Notes under the pieces: generated by a model | Database searches by the model: none | The model's input: only the letters and a program-made list of their open reading frames with translations | What the model was told of the DNA's origin: nothing | Shown: piece after piece, positions 15,801-21,225 of the stretch | How the letters are laid out: each line of letters opens with the position of its first letter | How positions within the stretch are numbered: the stretch's first letter is position 1 | Source of the DNA: Lachnospiraceae bacterium UBA3643 | GTDB taxonomy: Bacteria; Bacillota; Clostridia; Lachnospirales; Lachnospiraceae | Direction: 5' to 3' | Assembly (NCBI GenBank): GCA_002373855.1 | Contig: DFKO01000064.1 | Span: 1 to 21,225, forward strand | Length of the DNA stretch: 21,225 nt | Made by a program: the position numbers and the translations under genes

Positions 15801-16552
15801 AATACCTGCACAGCCATATCATGCTGGTTTTTATCAATCGTAGTGATGGAGGGGATGTAATAATCGCTCCTCACCGATCCGTCTATACCTGTGACGATCA
15901 CGTCATCTGGGACCTTTAAATTCCTCTTTTTAAGGAGATCACAGAGAGCGATAGCCATGGCATCATTGGCACAGACAATGGCATCGGGAGTATCAAGCGA
16001 AAGAAGCTCATCTCCTGCCTTCTGGGCTCCGTCTATCCAGTAATTGCCGTATGCTATACGGTTTTCATCATATTCAATTCCGTATTTGGAGAGAACGTTT
16101 CGATAAATATCGATGAGTTTGTCAGAATTCCATCTGTGAAGGAATCCGAGCATCAAATCGATCTTTGAGCATTTATGAACAGTCACAAGATGGCAGAGCA
16201 GCTCGTCAAAGGAGTCCTCCACAACGGAATAAAGACATCTGCAGTCCTCCTGCATGTCATTAAAGAGTATTGCGGGTTTGCCCTGTTTCTCTGCTGCCCT
16301 GACTATTTTAGAGATAAATGTTCTGTTGGTAATTTTGAAGCCGTCGATGATAACAGCGTCGCACACATTTATAAATGATGTGTAGCACTCTTCATCATCA
16401 TTGGCATTTCCCCCGGATATACCCATACTCACATAAACAGAGAGTATGTTGTATCCCCTTTCCCTGCCTTCTTTGATGACAGCCTCGAAATTATAAAGAC
16501 TGTCCTCATTATGAAGTCTGCCTGTGTAAAAACCTATTGTTTTCCTTAACAT
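12830..16552 (-). CDS. Cytoplasmic LacI-type sensor / GGDEF / EAL protein with GIG-repeat beta-helix-like C-terminus
   Basis: A 1240-residue soluble protein, counted from the ATG at 16550-16552. Residues about 1-270 match LacI/GalR-type periplasmic-binding folds (CANDAMAIA, PDDVIVTGIDG) but no HTH precedes them. A Cys-rich spot (GGSCGCKS) and a linker domain (about 300-455, possibly GAF-like) follow. GGDEF (about 465-625) has the intact GGDEF at 545-549, but no RxxD inhibitory site upstream of it. EAL (about 635-885) keeps Glu669 (EALMR), Asn725, Glu754, Asp783-Asp784 (DDYGTGYS), Lys804, Glu840 and Gln860, so phosphodiesterase activity is likely. Residues about 1010-1234 hold seven repeats of 28-31 residues marked by GIG-like turns. 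No signal peptide or TM is seen. An in-frame TTG six codons earlier was rejected because it overlaps the GGGGGAAG RBS. First gene of the five-gene c-di-GMP set. Confidence 0.92.
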   Translation of the reverse strand: MLRKTIGFYTGRLHNEDSLYNFEAVIKEGRERGYNILSVYVSMGISGGNANDDEECYTSFINVCDAVIIDGFKITNRTFISKIVRAAEKQGKPAILFNDMQEDCRCLYSVVEDSFDELLCHLVTVHKCSKIDLMLGFLHRWNSDKLIDIYRNVLSKYGIEYDENRIAYGNYWIDGAQKAGDELLSLDTPDAIVCANDAMAIALCDLLKKRNLKVPDDVIVTGIDGSVRSDYYIPSITTIDKNQHDMAVQVFDRIGALLDGKDTVRMTPVKCPIKYGGSCGCKSDEGTDYSTILNRMYAQQEKRVSIEPKLFNMARKLPELSDIKNISELITDNLPEDSFICVRDSFLQDIYGAQFSMTHEDGKMYVLADTRREPRTWTYFNEKDIFPEYDQILEGEVPVIISPLFYDGMYFGNWIVTDSEYSVSASIFDRFISHIESLFARYISDRRLRIANCELYHVSAQVKEMSDRDTLTGMLSANGFVEQVEELKKHCMVNKETMVLCCIDIDRLANINNIYGHFEGDHAIKVLGTIISDAVGDLGICAHIGGDEFVAALHVKLDAKLAADILFKELDNRIANYNSVSGKEYTIEINQNSTVVDFDKADDMRAVLDQAFAEKALIKEGRKRVGNTTSVTPDNDERELVEDCINNNRFRYAYQPIVSAKDGSIYAYEALMRSATERFISPLTILKYATDTGRLYEIEKATFFNVMNQCYPLREELGSKRIFINSIPGSHLDDMDYDKLKLRFGDFFEKLVVEITEQTEMSDEEFEVIDGRSKRDGYAVAIDDYGTGYSNTAALLKYQPHVVKIDRLLIADIQEEPKKQHFVKNIIEFAHNNGFMALAEGVETIGELRAVIHMGVDLIQGFYTAKPQFDFVKEVSQEVYHDIIQANMGEYTALHKKMFVANGEKELPVMRLSLEQYTGIIIAQDFMNLIGNPDFVAGMTIKIKDDTNCHIVMKDVCIASEDDTPCIELGNNVNLTLELWGTKNELHQAGIRVPATSSVKLVGGGNLDIMAKNVECYGIGGGPKETCGSVIIDITGRLNIKCDGNKCIGIGAGSMAEGSSIRLNNGHTDFVMSCEECVGIGAYEGSPDIVVDNCSISQELRVSQGVGIGAIDGRPVINMSSMRCDIHGSGTKLCGMGTFGELGGEVKLDGGKYVATLNGRELIMLGSSKGEFKIWGRHAGFKVVAEGNDALGIGSGDDKGIFDLEDAGINVILRTGKDKFIGAVRENMRMIRTTEEYSKT

Positions 16553-16560
16553 CAGTTTTT

Positions 16561-16568
16561 CTTCCCCC
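16561..16568 (-). promoter_or_regulatory. Ribosome binding site deciding the GGDEF-EAL start
   Basis: GGGGGAAG on the minus strand, 8 bp before the ATG at 16550-16552. It overlaps the upstream in-frame TTG, which therefore cannot be the main start. Confidence 0.75.
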
Positions 16569-16591
16569 AATAATATCTTTACAAAAATCTT

Positions 16592-17875
16592 TTATACGGT
16601 AGCGAGCGCCTGCTCAAGGTCTGCGATGAGGTCTTCCTTGTCCTCAAGTCCGCATGACATCCTGACGAGTCCTGCAGGAATACCTGCTGCCTCGAGCTGC
16701 TCATCTGTCATCTGACGATGTGTGGATGTAGCCGGATTCAGACAGCATGTCCTTGCATCGGCTACATGGGTCTCGATAGCTGCGATCTTAAGTGCTTTCA
16801 TAAACTTTTCAGCAGCCGCTCTGCCACCCTCTATCTCGAATGAAACTACGCCGCATCCGCCGTTAGGGAGATACTTCTGCGCAATCTCATAATATTTATC
16901 ACTCTTAAGTCCGGAGTAATTAACCTTTGTAATCTTGGGATGTTTCTCGAGAAACTCTGCAACTGCCTGACCGTTTTCAACGTGCCTGGCCATACGTACA
17001 TGGAGAGACTCTATACCGAGATTTAATATAAACGCATGCTGGGGAGACTGGATACATCCGAAATCTCTCATGAGCTGGGCTGTGGCTTTTGTGATAAACG
17101 CGCCTTCCTTGCCAAACTTCTCAGCATATGTAATACCGTGATAAGACTCATCCGGAGTAGTGAGTCCGGGGAACTTGTCAGCGTGAGCCATCCAGTCAAA
17201 CTTACCCGAATCGATGATGGCACCGCCTACTGTAGCACCGTGACCGTCAAGATATTTTGTAGTTGAATGGGTAACTATATCTGCTCCCCACTCAATCGGT
17301 CTGCAGTTGATAGGAGTAGGGAATGTATTGTCGATGATAAGAGGCACGCCGTGAGCATGCGCTGCCTTTGCAAACTTCTCGATATCGAGAACGGTAAGTG
17401 CAGGGTTTGCTATCGTCTCGCCAAATACGAGTTTCGTATTGTCCTTAAATGCGGCGTTAAGCTCATCTTCCGTGGCATCGGGAGATACAAAAGTCACATC
17501 AATGCCCATCTTTCTCATAGTCACATCGATGAGGTTGAATGTACCACCGTATATGGATGAAGAAGCGACGATATGACCGCCGTTTTCACAGATATTAAAC
17601 ATCGCGAAAAAGTTTGCAGCCTGTCCGGATGATGTAAGCATAGCTGCCGTGCCGCCCTCAAGCTCTGCAAGCTTTGCAGCTACATAATCGTTTGTGGGAT
17701 TCTGGAGTCTTGTATAGAAATAACCGCTTGCCTCGAGGTCGAAAAGCTTGCCCATATCTTCACTTGTATCATACTTGAATGTTGTAGACTGAATAATGGG
17801 AATCTGTCTGGGCTCTCCGTTGCCCGGTCTGTAACCTGCCTGAACGCATTTGGTATTGATTTTGAAATCACTCAT
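16592..17875 (-). CDS. metY: O-acetylhomoserine aminocarboxypropyltransferase (sulfhydrylase)
   Basis: A PLP enzyme that makes homocysteine from O-acetylhomoserine and sulfide, in methionine synthesis; cytoplasmic. It has 427 residues, the usual length for MetY (longer than MetB/MetC, about 380). Family landmarks are TKCVQAGY near the start, TRLQNPTND, TSSGQAA, IIDNTF, and the PLP lysine Lys207 in HSTTKYLDGHG. The C-terminal STHRQM and VRMSCGLED motifs are present. The start at MSDFKIN has AGGAGA 6 bp upstream; an in-frame ATG 13 codons earlier has no such site. The gene has an extended -10 promoter candidate and a leader of about 70 bases, too short for the usual SAM riboswitch. It sits alone among methionine genes, directly upstream of the c-di-GMP set. 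Minor alternative: cystathionine gamma-synthase. Confidence 0.93.
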   Translation of the reverse strand: MSDFKINTKCVQAGYRPGNGEPRQIPIIQSTTFKYDTSEDMGKLFDLEASGYFYTRLQNPTNDYVAAKLAELEGGTAAMLTSSGQAANFFAMFNICENGGHIVASSSIYGGTFNLIDVTMRKMGIDVTFVSPDATEDELNAAFKDNTKLVFGETIANPALTVLDIEKFAKAAHAHGVPLIIDNTFPTPINCRPIEWGADIVTHSTTKYLDGHGATVGGAIIDSGKFDWMAHADKFPGLTTPDESYHGITYAEKFGKEGAFITKATAQLMRDFGCIQSPQHAFILNLGIESLHVRMARHVENGQAVAEFLEKHPKITKVNYSGLKSDKYYEIAQKYLPNGGCGVVSFEIEGGRAAAEKFMKALKIAAIETHVADARTCCLNPATSTHRQMTDEQLEAAGIPAGLVRMSCGLEDKEDLIADLEQALATV

Positions 17876-17881
17876 TTTTCT

Positions 17882-17887
17882 TCTCCT
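17882..17887 (-). promoter_or_regulatory. metY: Ribosome binding site deciding the metY start
   Basis: AGGAGA on the minus strand, 6 bp before the MSDFKIN ATG. It favours the 427-residue over the 440-residue reading. Confidence 0.75.
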
Positions 17888-17953
17888 AATTGAATACACT
17901 ATATCTATAAGCAAAAGTTATCGCACTTTTTTATCACCTATAAATACTGAATA

Positions 17954-17962
17954 ATTATATCA
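17954..17962 (-). promoter_or_regulatory. metY: Extended -10 promoter candidate of metY
   Basis: TGATATAAT on the minus strand: a consensus -10 with the extended TG, about 79 bp upstream of the metY ATG. No good -35 hexamer is present, which fits an extended -10 promoter. The inverted repeat at 17982-17998 lies about 20 bp upstream. Confidence 0.5.
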
Positions 17963-17981
17963 CATTTCAATATAATTTTAT

Positions 17982-17998
17982 ACGGTTTATTTGACCGT
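17982..17998. repeat. Short inverted repeat upstream of metY
   Basis: ACGGT (17982-17986) and ACCGT (17994-17998) are inverted with a 7-base spacer, in the -35 region relative to the metY -10. Possible operator half-sites; too short to be certain. Confidence 0.3.
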
Positions 17999-18029
17999 TT
18001 ATCTGCCCAGAATATATCTTTAATCAAAT

Positions 18030-18056
18030 ATTACATCCTCCCCAATCAGATGTAAT
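18030..18056. repeat. 8-bp inverted repeat in the metY / DUF1284 divergent region
   Basis: ATTACATC (18030-18037) and GATGTAAT (18049-18056) are perfect inverted arms with an 11-base spacer (CTCCCCAATCA). No T-run follows on either strand, so it is not an intrinsic terminator. It lies 13 bp upstream of the candidate -35 of the plus-strand gene and may be an operator. The rest of the 243-bp intergenic region is AT-rich, with only the promoter elements listed. Confidence 0.4.
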
Positions 18057-18069
18057 GGATAAAAAACAT

Positions 18070-18098
18070 TTGTGATAAAATTATTTTCAAAAGATACT
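18070..18098 (+). promoter_or_regulatory. Weak promoter candidate for the DUF1284 gene
   Basis: TTGTGA (18070-18075), 17-bp spacer, GATACT (18093-18098); both hexamers match consensus at four of six positions. A GAGGTG ribosome binding site follows before the ATG at 18119. Confidence 0.3.
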
Positions 18099-18118
18099 TA
18101 ATTCTGAGGTGTATTTTA

Positions 18119-18490
18119 ATGGATATCAGATTGCGGCCCCATCACGGCATGTGCTTTCAGTTTTATAAAGGAAAAGGCTACAGCAAAAAATTTACGGAAA
18201 ACATGGACGATCTGCTGGGCAGACTGAGTGAAAATAATAATACGAACATAACCCTGACACTGTCTGCCGACTCCGTCTGTGGCAGCTGTCCCAACAATAT
18301 AAACGGTATCTGCAAAACGGAGAAAAAGGTGTCAGGTTATGACAGGGCCGTCCTTGAAAAGTGCGGTTTTGGTGAAGGGCAGACGATTCCCTACGGTGAG
18401 TTTATATCCACAGTAAAAAGCATTATTCTGAATAAAAATCTAAGAGAAGAAATCTGCGGCGACTGCAGCTGGAATGAAATATGTAAATAA
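18119..18490 (+). CDS. DUF1284-type cysteine-rich protein
   Basis: The 123-residue protein begins MDIRLRPHHGMCFQFYKGKGYS, i.e. LRPHH, Cys12, then GKGYS and NMDDLL, the signature of the DUF1284 family. It has eight cysteines (12, 54, 57, 65, 82, 113, 116, 122), including CGSC (54-57) and CGDC (113-116), with the spacing expected for a metal or iron-sulfur site. No membrane segment or signal is seen. The family has no established reaction; iron-sulfur binding is inferred. The RBS GAGGTG precedes the ATG. The next gene starts 12 bp downstream, so the two are probably cotranscribed. Confidence 0.82.
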   Translation: MDIRLRPHHGMCFQFYKGKGYSKKFTENMDDLLGRLSENNNTNITLTLSADSVCGSCPNNINGICKTEKKVSGYDRAVLEKCGFGEGQTIPYGEFISTVKSIILNKNLREEICGDCSWNEICK

Positions 18491-18502
18491 CGGAGCATCC
18501 AA

Positions 18503-19006
18503 ATGACTGATTATTTTAAAGAGGCCCTGGCATCATTTACAAAGGATACTGCATACGGCGGAGCCATCAGACACCTGGCGGATAACGGTCTCACTGTAAA
18601 AGAGATCACTGCAAAACTGTCATATCCCGTGGCAGAAAATATTGTATCTGAATATGTCTGGAATCATTTCATAAATAACAAAACAATCTGTATAAATCTG
18701 TCTGATTTTTATGATGACCCGGAAGGTGAATTTATAAAGGTAACCGGCAAATACGGAAAAACCAGTTTTGTCAGAAAATCTCCTGTCACTGAAATAAAAG
18801 AGCCAAAGGAATATGTAGAATGCAATTTCGGATCGGATAAAAGATTAAGTCCAAAAGAATATGAAAGAGAACTGTTATTATTAACCGATAACGACAGGGA
18901 ATATATCGAAGGTCTGCCATGGCCGTCAGGACCTGTTTATCATATAAAAAATGAGCGGATGGCCAGAATCGCCGATCCGCTCCATTTGAAAATATTATTA
19001 CTTTGA
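18503..19006 (+). CDS. Unrecognised 167-residue protein paired with DUF1284
   Basis: No family was recognised. The N-terminal part (about 1-60) is helical with AYGGAIRHLADNGLTVKEI, a pattern that could be a helix-turn-helix-like fold. The middle (about 65-100) looks beta-rich, and the C-terminus has acidic helices and the motif GLPWPSGPVYHI. It is soluble, with no signal peptide and only one cysteine. It follows the DUF1284 gene by 12 bp, with a modest CGGAG site before the ATG. Its last 9 bp overlap the convergent MATE gene and no terminator hairpin is seen at the junction. The reading frame, codon use and operon position support a real gene. Confidence 0.72.
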   Translation: MTDYFKEALASFTKDTAYGGAIRHLADNGLTVKEITAKLSYPVAENIVSEYVWNHFINNKTICINLSDFYDDPEGEFIKVTGKYGKTSFVRKSPVTEIKEPKEYVECNFGSDKRLSPKEYERELLLLTDNDREYIEGLPWPSGPVYHIKNERMARIADPLHLKILLL

Positions 19007-20368
19007 AATATAACTTTTTTCTGCTTTCCTTATCACGATGAAATATGCAGGGAGCATGATGACTGTGATCAGTATCCATGATACGGGATAAACAGTCATC
19101 AGCATCTCAAACGAATGCCACTTAACAAATACTGTGCCCATCCAGATCAGCCTGAATACAACAGTTCCAAATATGGCAATGACTGATGATAAATATGAGT
19201 GTCCCATGGCACGCATCACTCCGCCGGGTACTTCGTAGAAAGCCACCATACCCTCAAATATCATGACGTTCATCATACGGGATACGGCGTATTCGATTTC
19301 AGCAGGCTTTGGTGTGTATAAAGAAGCAAAAGGTGTTCTGAATACACCAAATACAAATGCCATGATCTCCGTAAAGACAAGGGCCAGGATTATACACTGT
19401 CTGCAGATCTTTCTGCATCTTTTCAGATTGCCTGCGCCGTAATTCTGCCCTGCGAAGGTGATCGAAGCCTGGGTAAATGCATTTGCCATATAGAATGTGA
19501 AATATTCAAAATTAAGCCCGACCGATGAGCCTGCGGTTGCGTCCGGTCCAAAGCTGTTGATACCGGACTGGACAAACACATTTGAAAAAGAAAACAGCGC
19601 ACCCTGAAGGCCTGCCGGAGCGCCTATGGAAAATATCTTTTTCAGATACAACTTGTCTATCGAAAGCTTTCTTAAATCAAGACGGATCCATTCCTCCTTC
19701 TCTCTTAATAAAGCTATTACGACTATGACGGTACTGATTATATTTGAGACTACAGTCGCGATAGCAACTCCCGCCACACCCATTGAAAATACAATTACCA
19801 GCACAAGATTCAGTCCCGTATTGATAATACCAGATATGATAAGCGCATACATTGGAAGCTTTGTATTTCCTATGCTTCTTAAAATAGCTGCTCCGTAATT
19901 ATATACCATGATAAAGGGCATACCGAGAAAATATATCCTAAGATACAGAGTTGCCATACCGAGAATGCTCTCATGGGTACCGGTAAGTATGAGCAGCCTG
20001 TCCGCTATGGGTATCCCCACCAGTGTAATGGCTATACCACTGATGATACCGACAGCCACGGATGTATGAACAACCTTGGTGACCTCTCCCTTTCTGCCCT
20101 GGCCTATCAGCGTGGCGATCACCACATTGGTACCGAGGGCAAGACCCGTGAAGAGATTGATGATAAGGGCAATGATGGCTGTATTGGCTCCGACCGCGCC
20201 GAGAGCTCCGTCCTCCGCAAAACGGCCTGCCACTGCAACATCTACGGAATTAAAAAGCTGCTGCAAAATATTACTTGCAGCAAGGGGCAGTGCGAACAAA
20301 ATAAGTTTGTCTGCGAGTGAGCCTGTGAGCATATTATTTTTTACAGGTAAGTTATTATTTTCTGACAT
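18998..20368 (-). CDS. MATE family multidrug/toxin efflux transporter
   Basis: A 456-residue inner-membrane antiporter with about twelve hydrophobic segments in two repeated MatE halves (about 20-225 and 240-440). The start MLTGSLADKLILFALPLAASNILQQLFN, here cited by its landmarks TGSLADKL and PLAASNILQQLFN, with VDVAVAGRF, is typical of clostridial MATE proteins. These exchange Na+ or H+ for organic cations or metabolites; the substrate cannot be told from sequence. The gene starts only 6 bp after the rsmH stop, with a weak GTGAGAG site inside rsmH, so it is probably cotranscribed and perhaps translationally coupled. Its 3' end overlaps the convergent 167-residue gene by 9 bp. Confidence 0.92.
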   Translation of the reverse strand: MSENNNLPVKNNMLTGSLADKLILFALPLAASNILQQLFNSVDVAVAGRFAEDGALGAVGANTAIIALIINLFTGLALGTNVVIATLIGQGRKGEVTKVVHTSVAVGIISGIAITLVGIPIADRLLILTGTHESILGMATLYLRIYFLGMPFIMVYNYGAAILRSIGNTKLPMYALIISGIINTGLNLVLVIVFSMGVAGVAIATVVSNIISTVIVVIALLREKEEWIRLDLRKLSIDKLYLKKIFSIGAPAGLQGALFSFSNVFVQSGINSFGPDATAGSSVGLNFEYFTFYMANAFTQASITFAGQNYGAGNLKRCRKICRQCIILALVFTEIMAFVFGVFRTPFASLYTPKPAEIEYAVSRMMNVMIFEGMVAFYEVPGGVMRAMGHSYLSSVIAIFGTVVFRLIWMGTVFVKWHSFEMLMTVYPVSWILITVIMLPAYFIVIRKAEKSYISK

Positions 20369-20374
20369 GATGGA

Positions 20375-21225
20375 TCATGCTCTCACTGCCCACCTCATCT
20401 TGGTGGATTTGCTCCTGGGATTAAGTCTGCACTCCTCGGCAGACGGTCTGATCACATCGTCTGACACATCCGAGTATACTCCTGCTTTTTTAAGTGCCTT
20501 GAACGATTTCTTGACCAGTCTGTCCTCGCCTGAATGAAATGTCAGTATCGCCACTCTGGCTCCTGGATTAAGTATATCCGGGAGTTTTTCAAGAAACGAA
20601 TAGAGGACTTCAAATTCACTGTTTACATCTATTCGCAGGGCCTGAAAGACTCTTGCACATGATTTTTTTACCGCTTCTTTTTTATCTTCCGCAGGTAATT
20701 TATCAAGTGCCGACTCGATCGCATTTCGAAGAGCTGTAGTCGTATCAATGGGGCCGCCTTTTTTCATATTGTCAAAAACCTTTTCGGCAATCTCCTCCGC
20801 ATACGGCTCGTCGGAATTCTCGATCATCATTCCGACAAATTCCTGTTTTGTTATTTTATGCAGGCGTTCTGCTGCGGATTCGCCATGCTCCGGATCAAGC
20901 CTTAAATCAAGAGGGCCGTCTGTCTTGTAGGAAAATCCTCTTGAAGGGTCATCTATCTGCATTGATGAAACGCCAAGGTCAGCTAGTACAAAATCAAATC
21001 TGCCGGCCTCTTCTGCCACTTTATCGATATTTGCAAAATTAATGAGTCTGAATTTAAAGCTGTCCTCTAAAAAGCCGGATTTCCTGATACGCTCCACTGT
21101 CTTTTCTGATTCGATGGGATCAACATCAAGACCGTAGATACAGCCGTCACCCTTAAGTTTTTCCAGCATCTTCATGGTATGCCCGCCATATCCGAGTGTA
21201 CAGTCAAGGCCCTGCATGCCGGGTG
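20375..21225 (-). CDS. rsmH: RsmH-family 16S rRNA (cytosine-N4) methyltransferase, 5' end outside window
   Basis: RsmH (MraW) uses SAM to methylate N4 of C1402 in 16S rRNA. The frame is open to the window edge and lacks only the short N-terminus (the HIPVLL segment). Visible motifs: SAM-binding DCTLGYGGHT, LADLGVSSMQIDDPSRGFS with DGPLDLRLD, TFHSGEDRLVK and the C-terminal NPRSKSTKMR. Two are off the usual pattern: SFHSLEDR reads TFHSGEDR, and the KPI segment before NPR is replaced by DVIRPSAEEC. It is followed by a MATE gene, not ftsL, so it is not in the dcw cluster. It may be a second, divergent RsmH paralog; the methylation target is then uncertain. Confidence 0.88.
   Translation of the reverse strand, partial: PGMQGLDCTLGYGGHTMKMLEKLKGDGCIYGLDVDPIESEKTVERIRKSGFLEDSFKFRLINFANIDKVAEEAGRFDFVLADLGVSSMQIDDPSRGFSYKTDGPLDLRLDPEHGESAAERLHKITKQEFVGMMIENSDEPYAEEIAEKVFDNMKKGGPIDTTTALRNAIESALDKLPAEDKKEAVKKSCARVFQALRIDVNSEFEVLYSFLEKLPDILNPGARVAILTFHSGEDRLVKKSFKALKKAGVYSDVSDDVIRPSAEECRLNPRSKSTKMRWAVRA

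Larger units (their letters stand above)
3249..16552 (-). other. Putative five-gene c-di-GMP signalling operon
   Basis: Five co-directional genes with intergenic distances of 19, -11, 17 and 13 bp and no internal terminator hairpin noticed. Order: LacI-GGDEF-EAL, Cache-HD-GYP, propeller hybrid kinase, double receiver, 7TM-HD-GYP. It has one synthesis domain, three hydrolysis domains and one phosphorelay. The promoter is not clear; only 39 bp separate the first gene from metY, so transcription may start inside or upstream of metY. Confidence 0.75.

Noticed and set aside
16553..16570. TTG start adding six residues to the GGDEF-EAL protein
   Set aside because: The TTG overlaps the GGGGGAAG ribosome binding site of the downstream ATG.
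16553..16640. Candidate promoter (TATAAA at the metY stop) for the c-di-GMP operon
   Set aside because: No -35 hexamer at a usable spacing; the match is too weak to annotate.
17876..17960. Possible SAM or T-box riboswitch before metY
   Set aside because: The predicted leader is only about 70 bases, and no S-box core or T-box consensus is present; only a weak AT-rich hairpin (AAAAGT/ACTTTT) was seen.

Overview
The window reads as a chromosomal segment of a Firmicute of the class Clostridia, most likely a Lachnospiraceae member (Butyrivibrio/Roseburia-like). The grounds are the moderate-to-low GC, strong AGGAGG-type ribosome binding sites, a butyrate-pathway-type thiolase, a long-form HPF, a YmfI-like reductase, and a large multidomain c-di-GMP signalling set typical of that family. 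The genus call is inference. No rRNA, tRNA, CRISPR, insertion sequence or phage gene was seen.

Left part (1-3250): housekeeping genes. A thiolase (3' end cut by the window edge), the ribosome hibernation factor hpf and thioredoxin reductase trxB all lie on the minus strand. A plus-strand SDR reductase that resembles the EF-P 5-aminopentanone reductase YmfI is divergent from trxB. The thiolase, trxB and the SDR each have a similar promoter-like element (TTTACA, 18-bp spacer, AT-rich -10). The hpf and SDR genes end in clear hairpin terminators.

Centre (3249-16552): the most notable part. Five minus-strand genes run head to tail with gaps of 19, -11 (overlap), 17 and 13 bp. In transcription order they encode (1) a cytoplasmic LacI-type ligand-binding/GGDEF/EAL protein with a C-terminal GIG-repeat beta-helix-like domain; (2) a membrane protein with an ECF-S-like multi-TM part, a Cache-like extracellular domain, HAMP and HD-GYP; (3) a 1413-residue hybrid histidine kinase with an extracellular beta-propeller sensor, receiver and Hpt; (4) a response regulator made only of a degenerate plus a canonical receiver; (5) a second membrane HD-GYP protein with two lectin-like beta-sandwich candidates at its C-terminus. 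The set holds one diguanylate cyclase domain, three phosphodiesterase domains (one EAL, two HD-GYP) and a complete His-Asp-His-Asp relay. It looks like one c-di-GMP control module with several sensory inputs, but no c-di-GMP receptor or output gene is visible inside it. metY (O-acetylhomoserine sulfhydrylase) sits only 39 bp upstream with no terminator, so read-through is possible.

Right part (17876-21225): a 243-bp divergent intergenic region with two inverted repeats is followed by a plus-strand pair, a DUF1284 cysteine-rich protein and an unrecognised 167-residue protein. These converge with a 9-bp overlap on a MATE transporter. The MATE gene is 6 bp downstream of an RsmH-family rRNA methyltransferase (5' end cut by the window edge), which appears to be a divergent copy outside the usual cell-division cluster.
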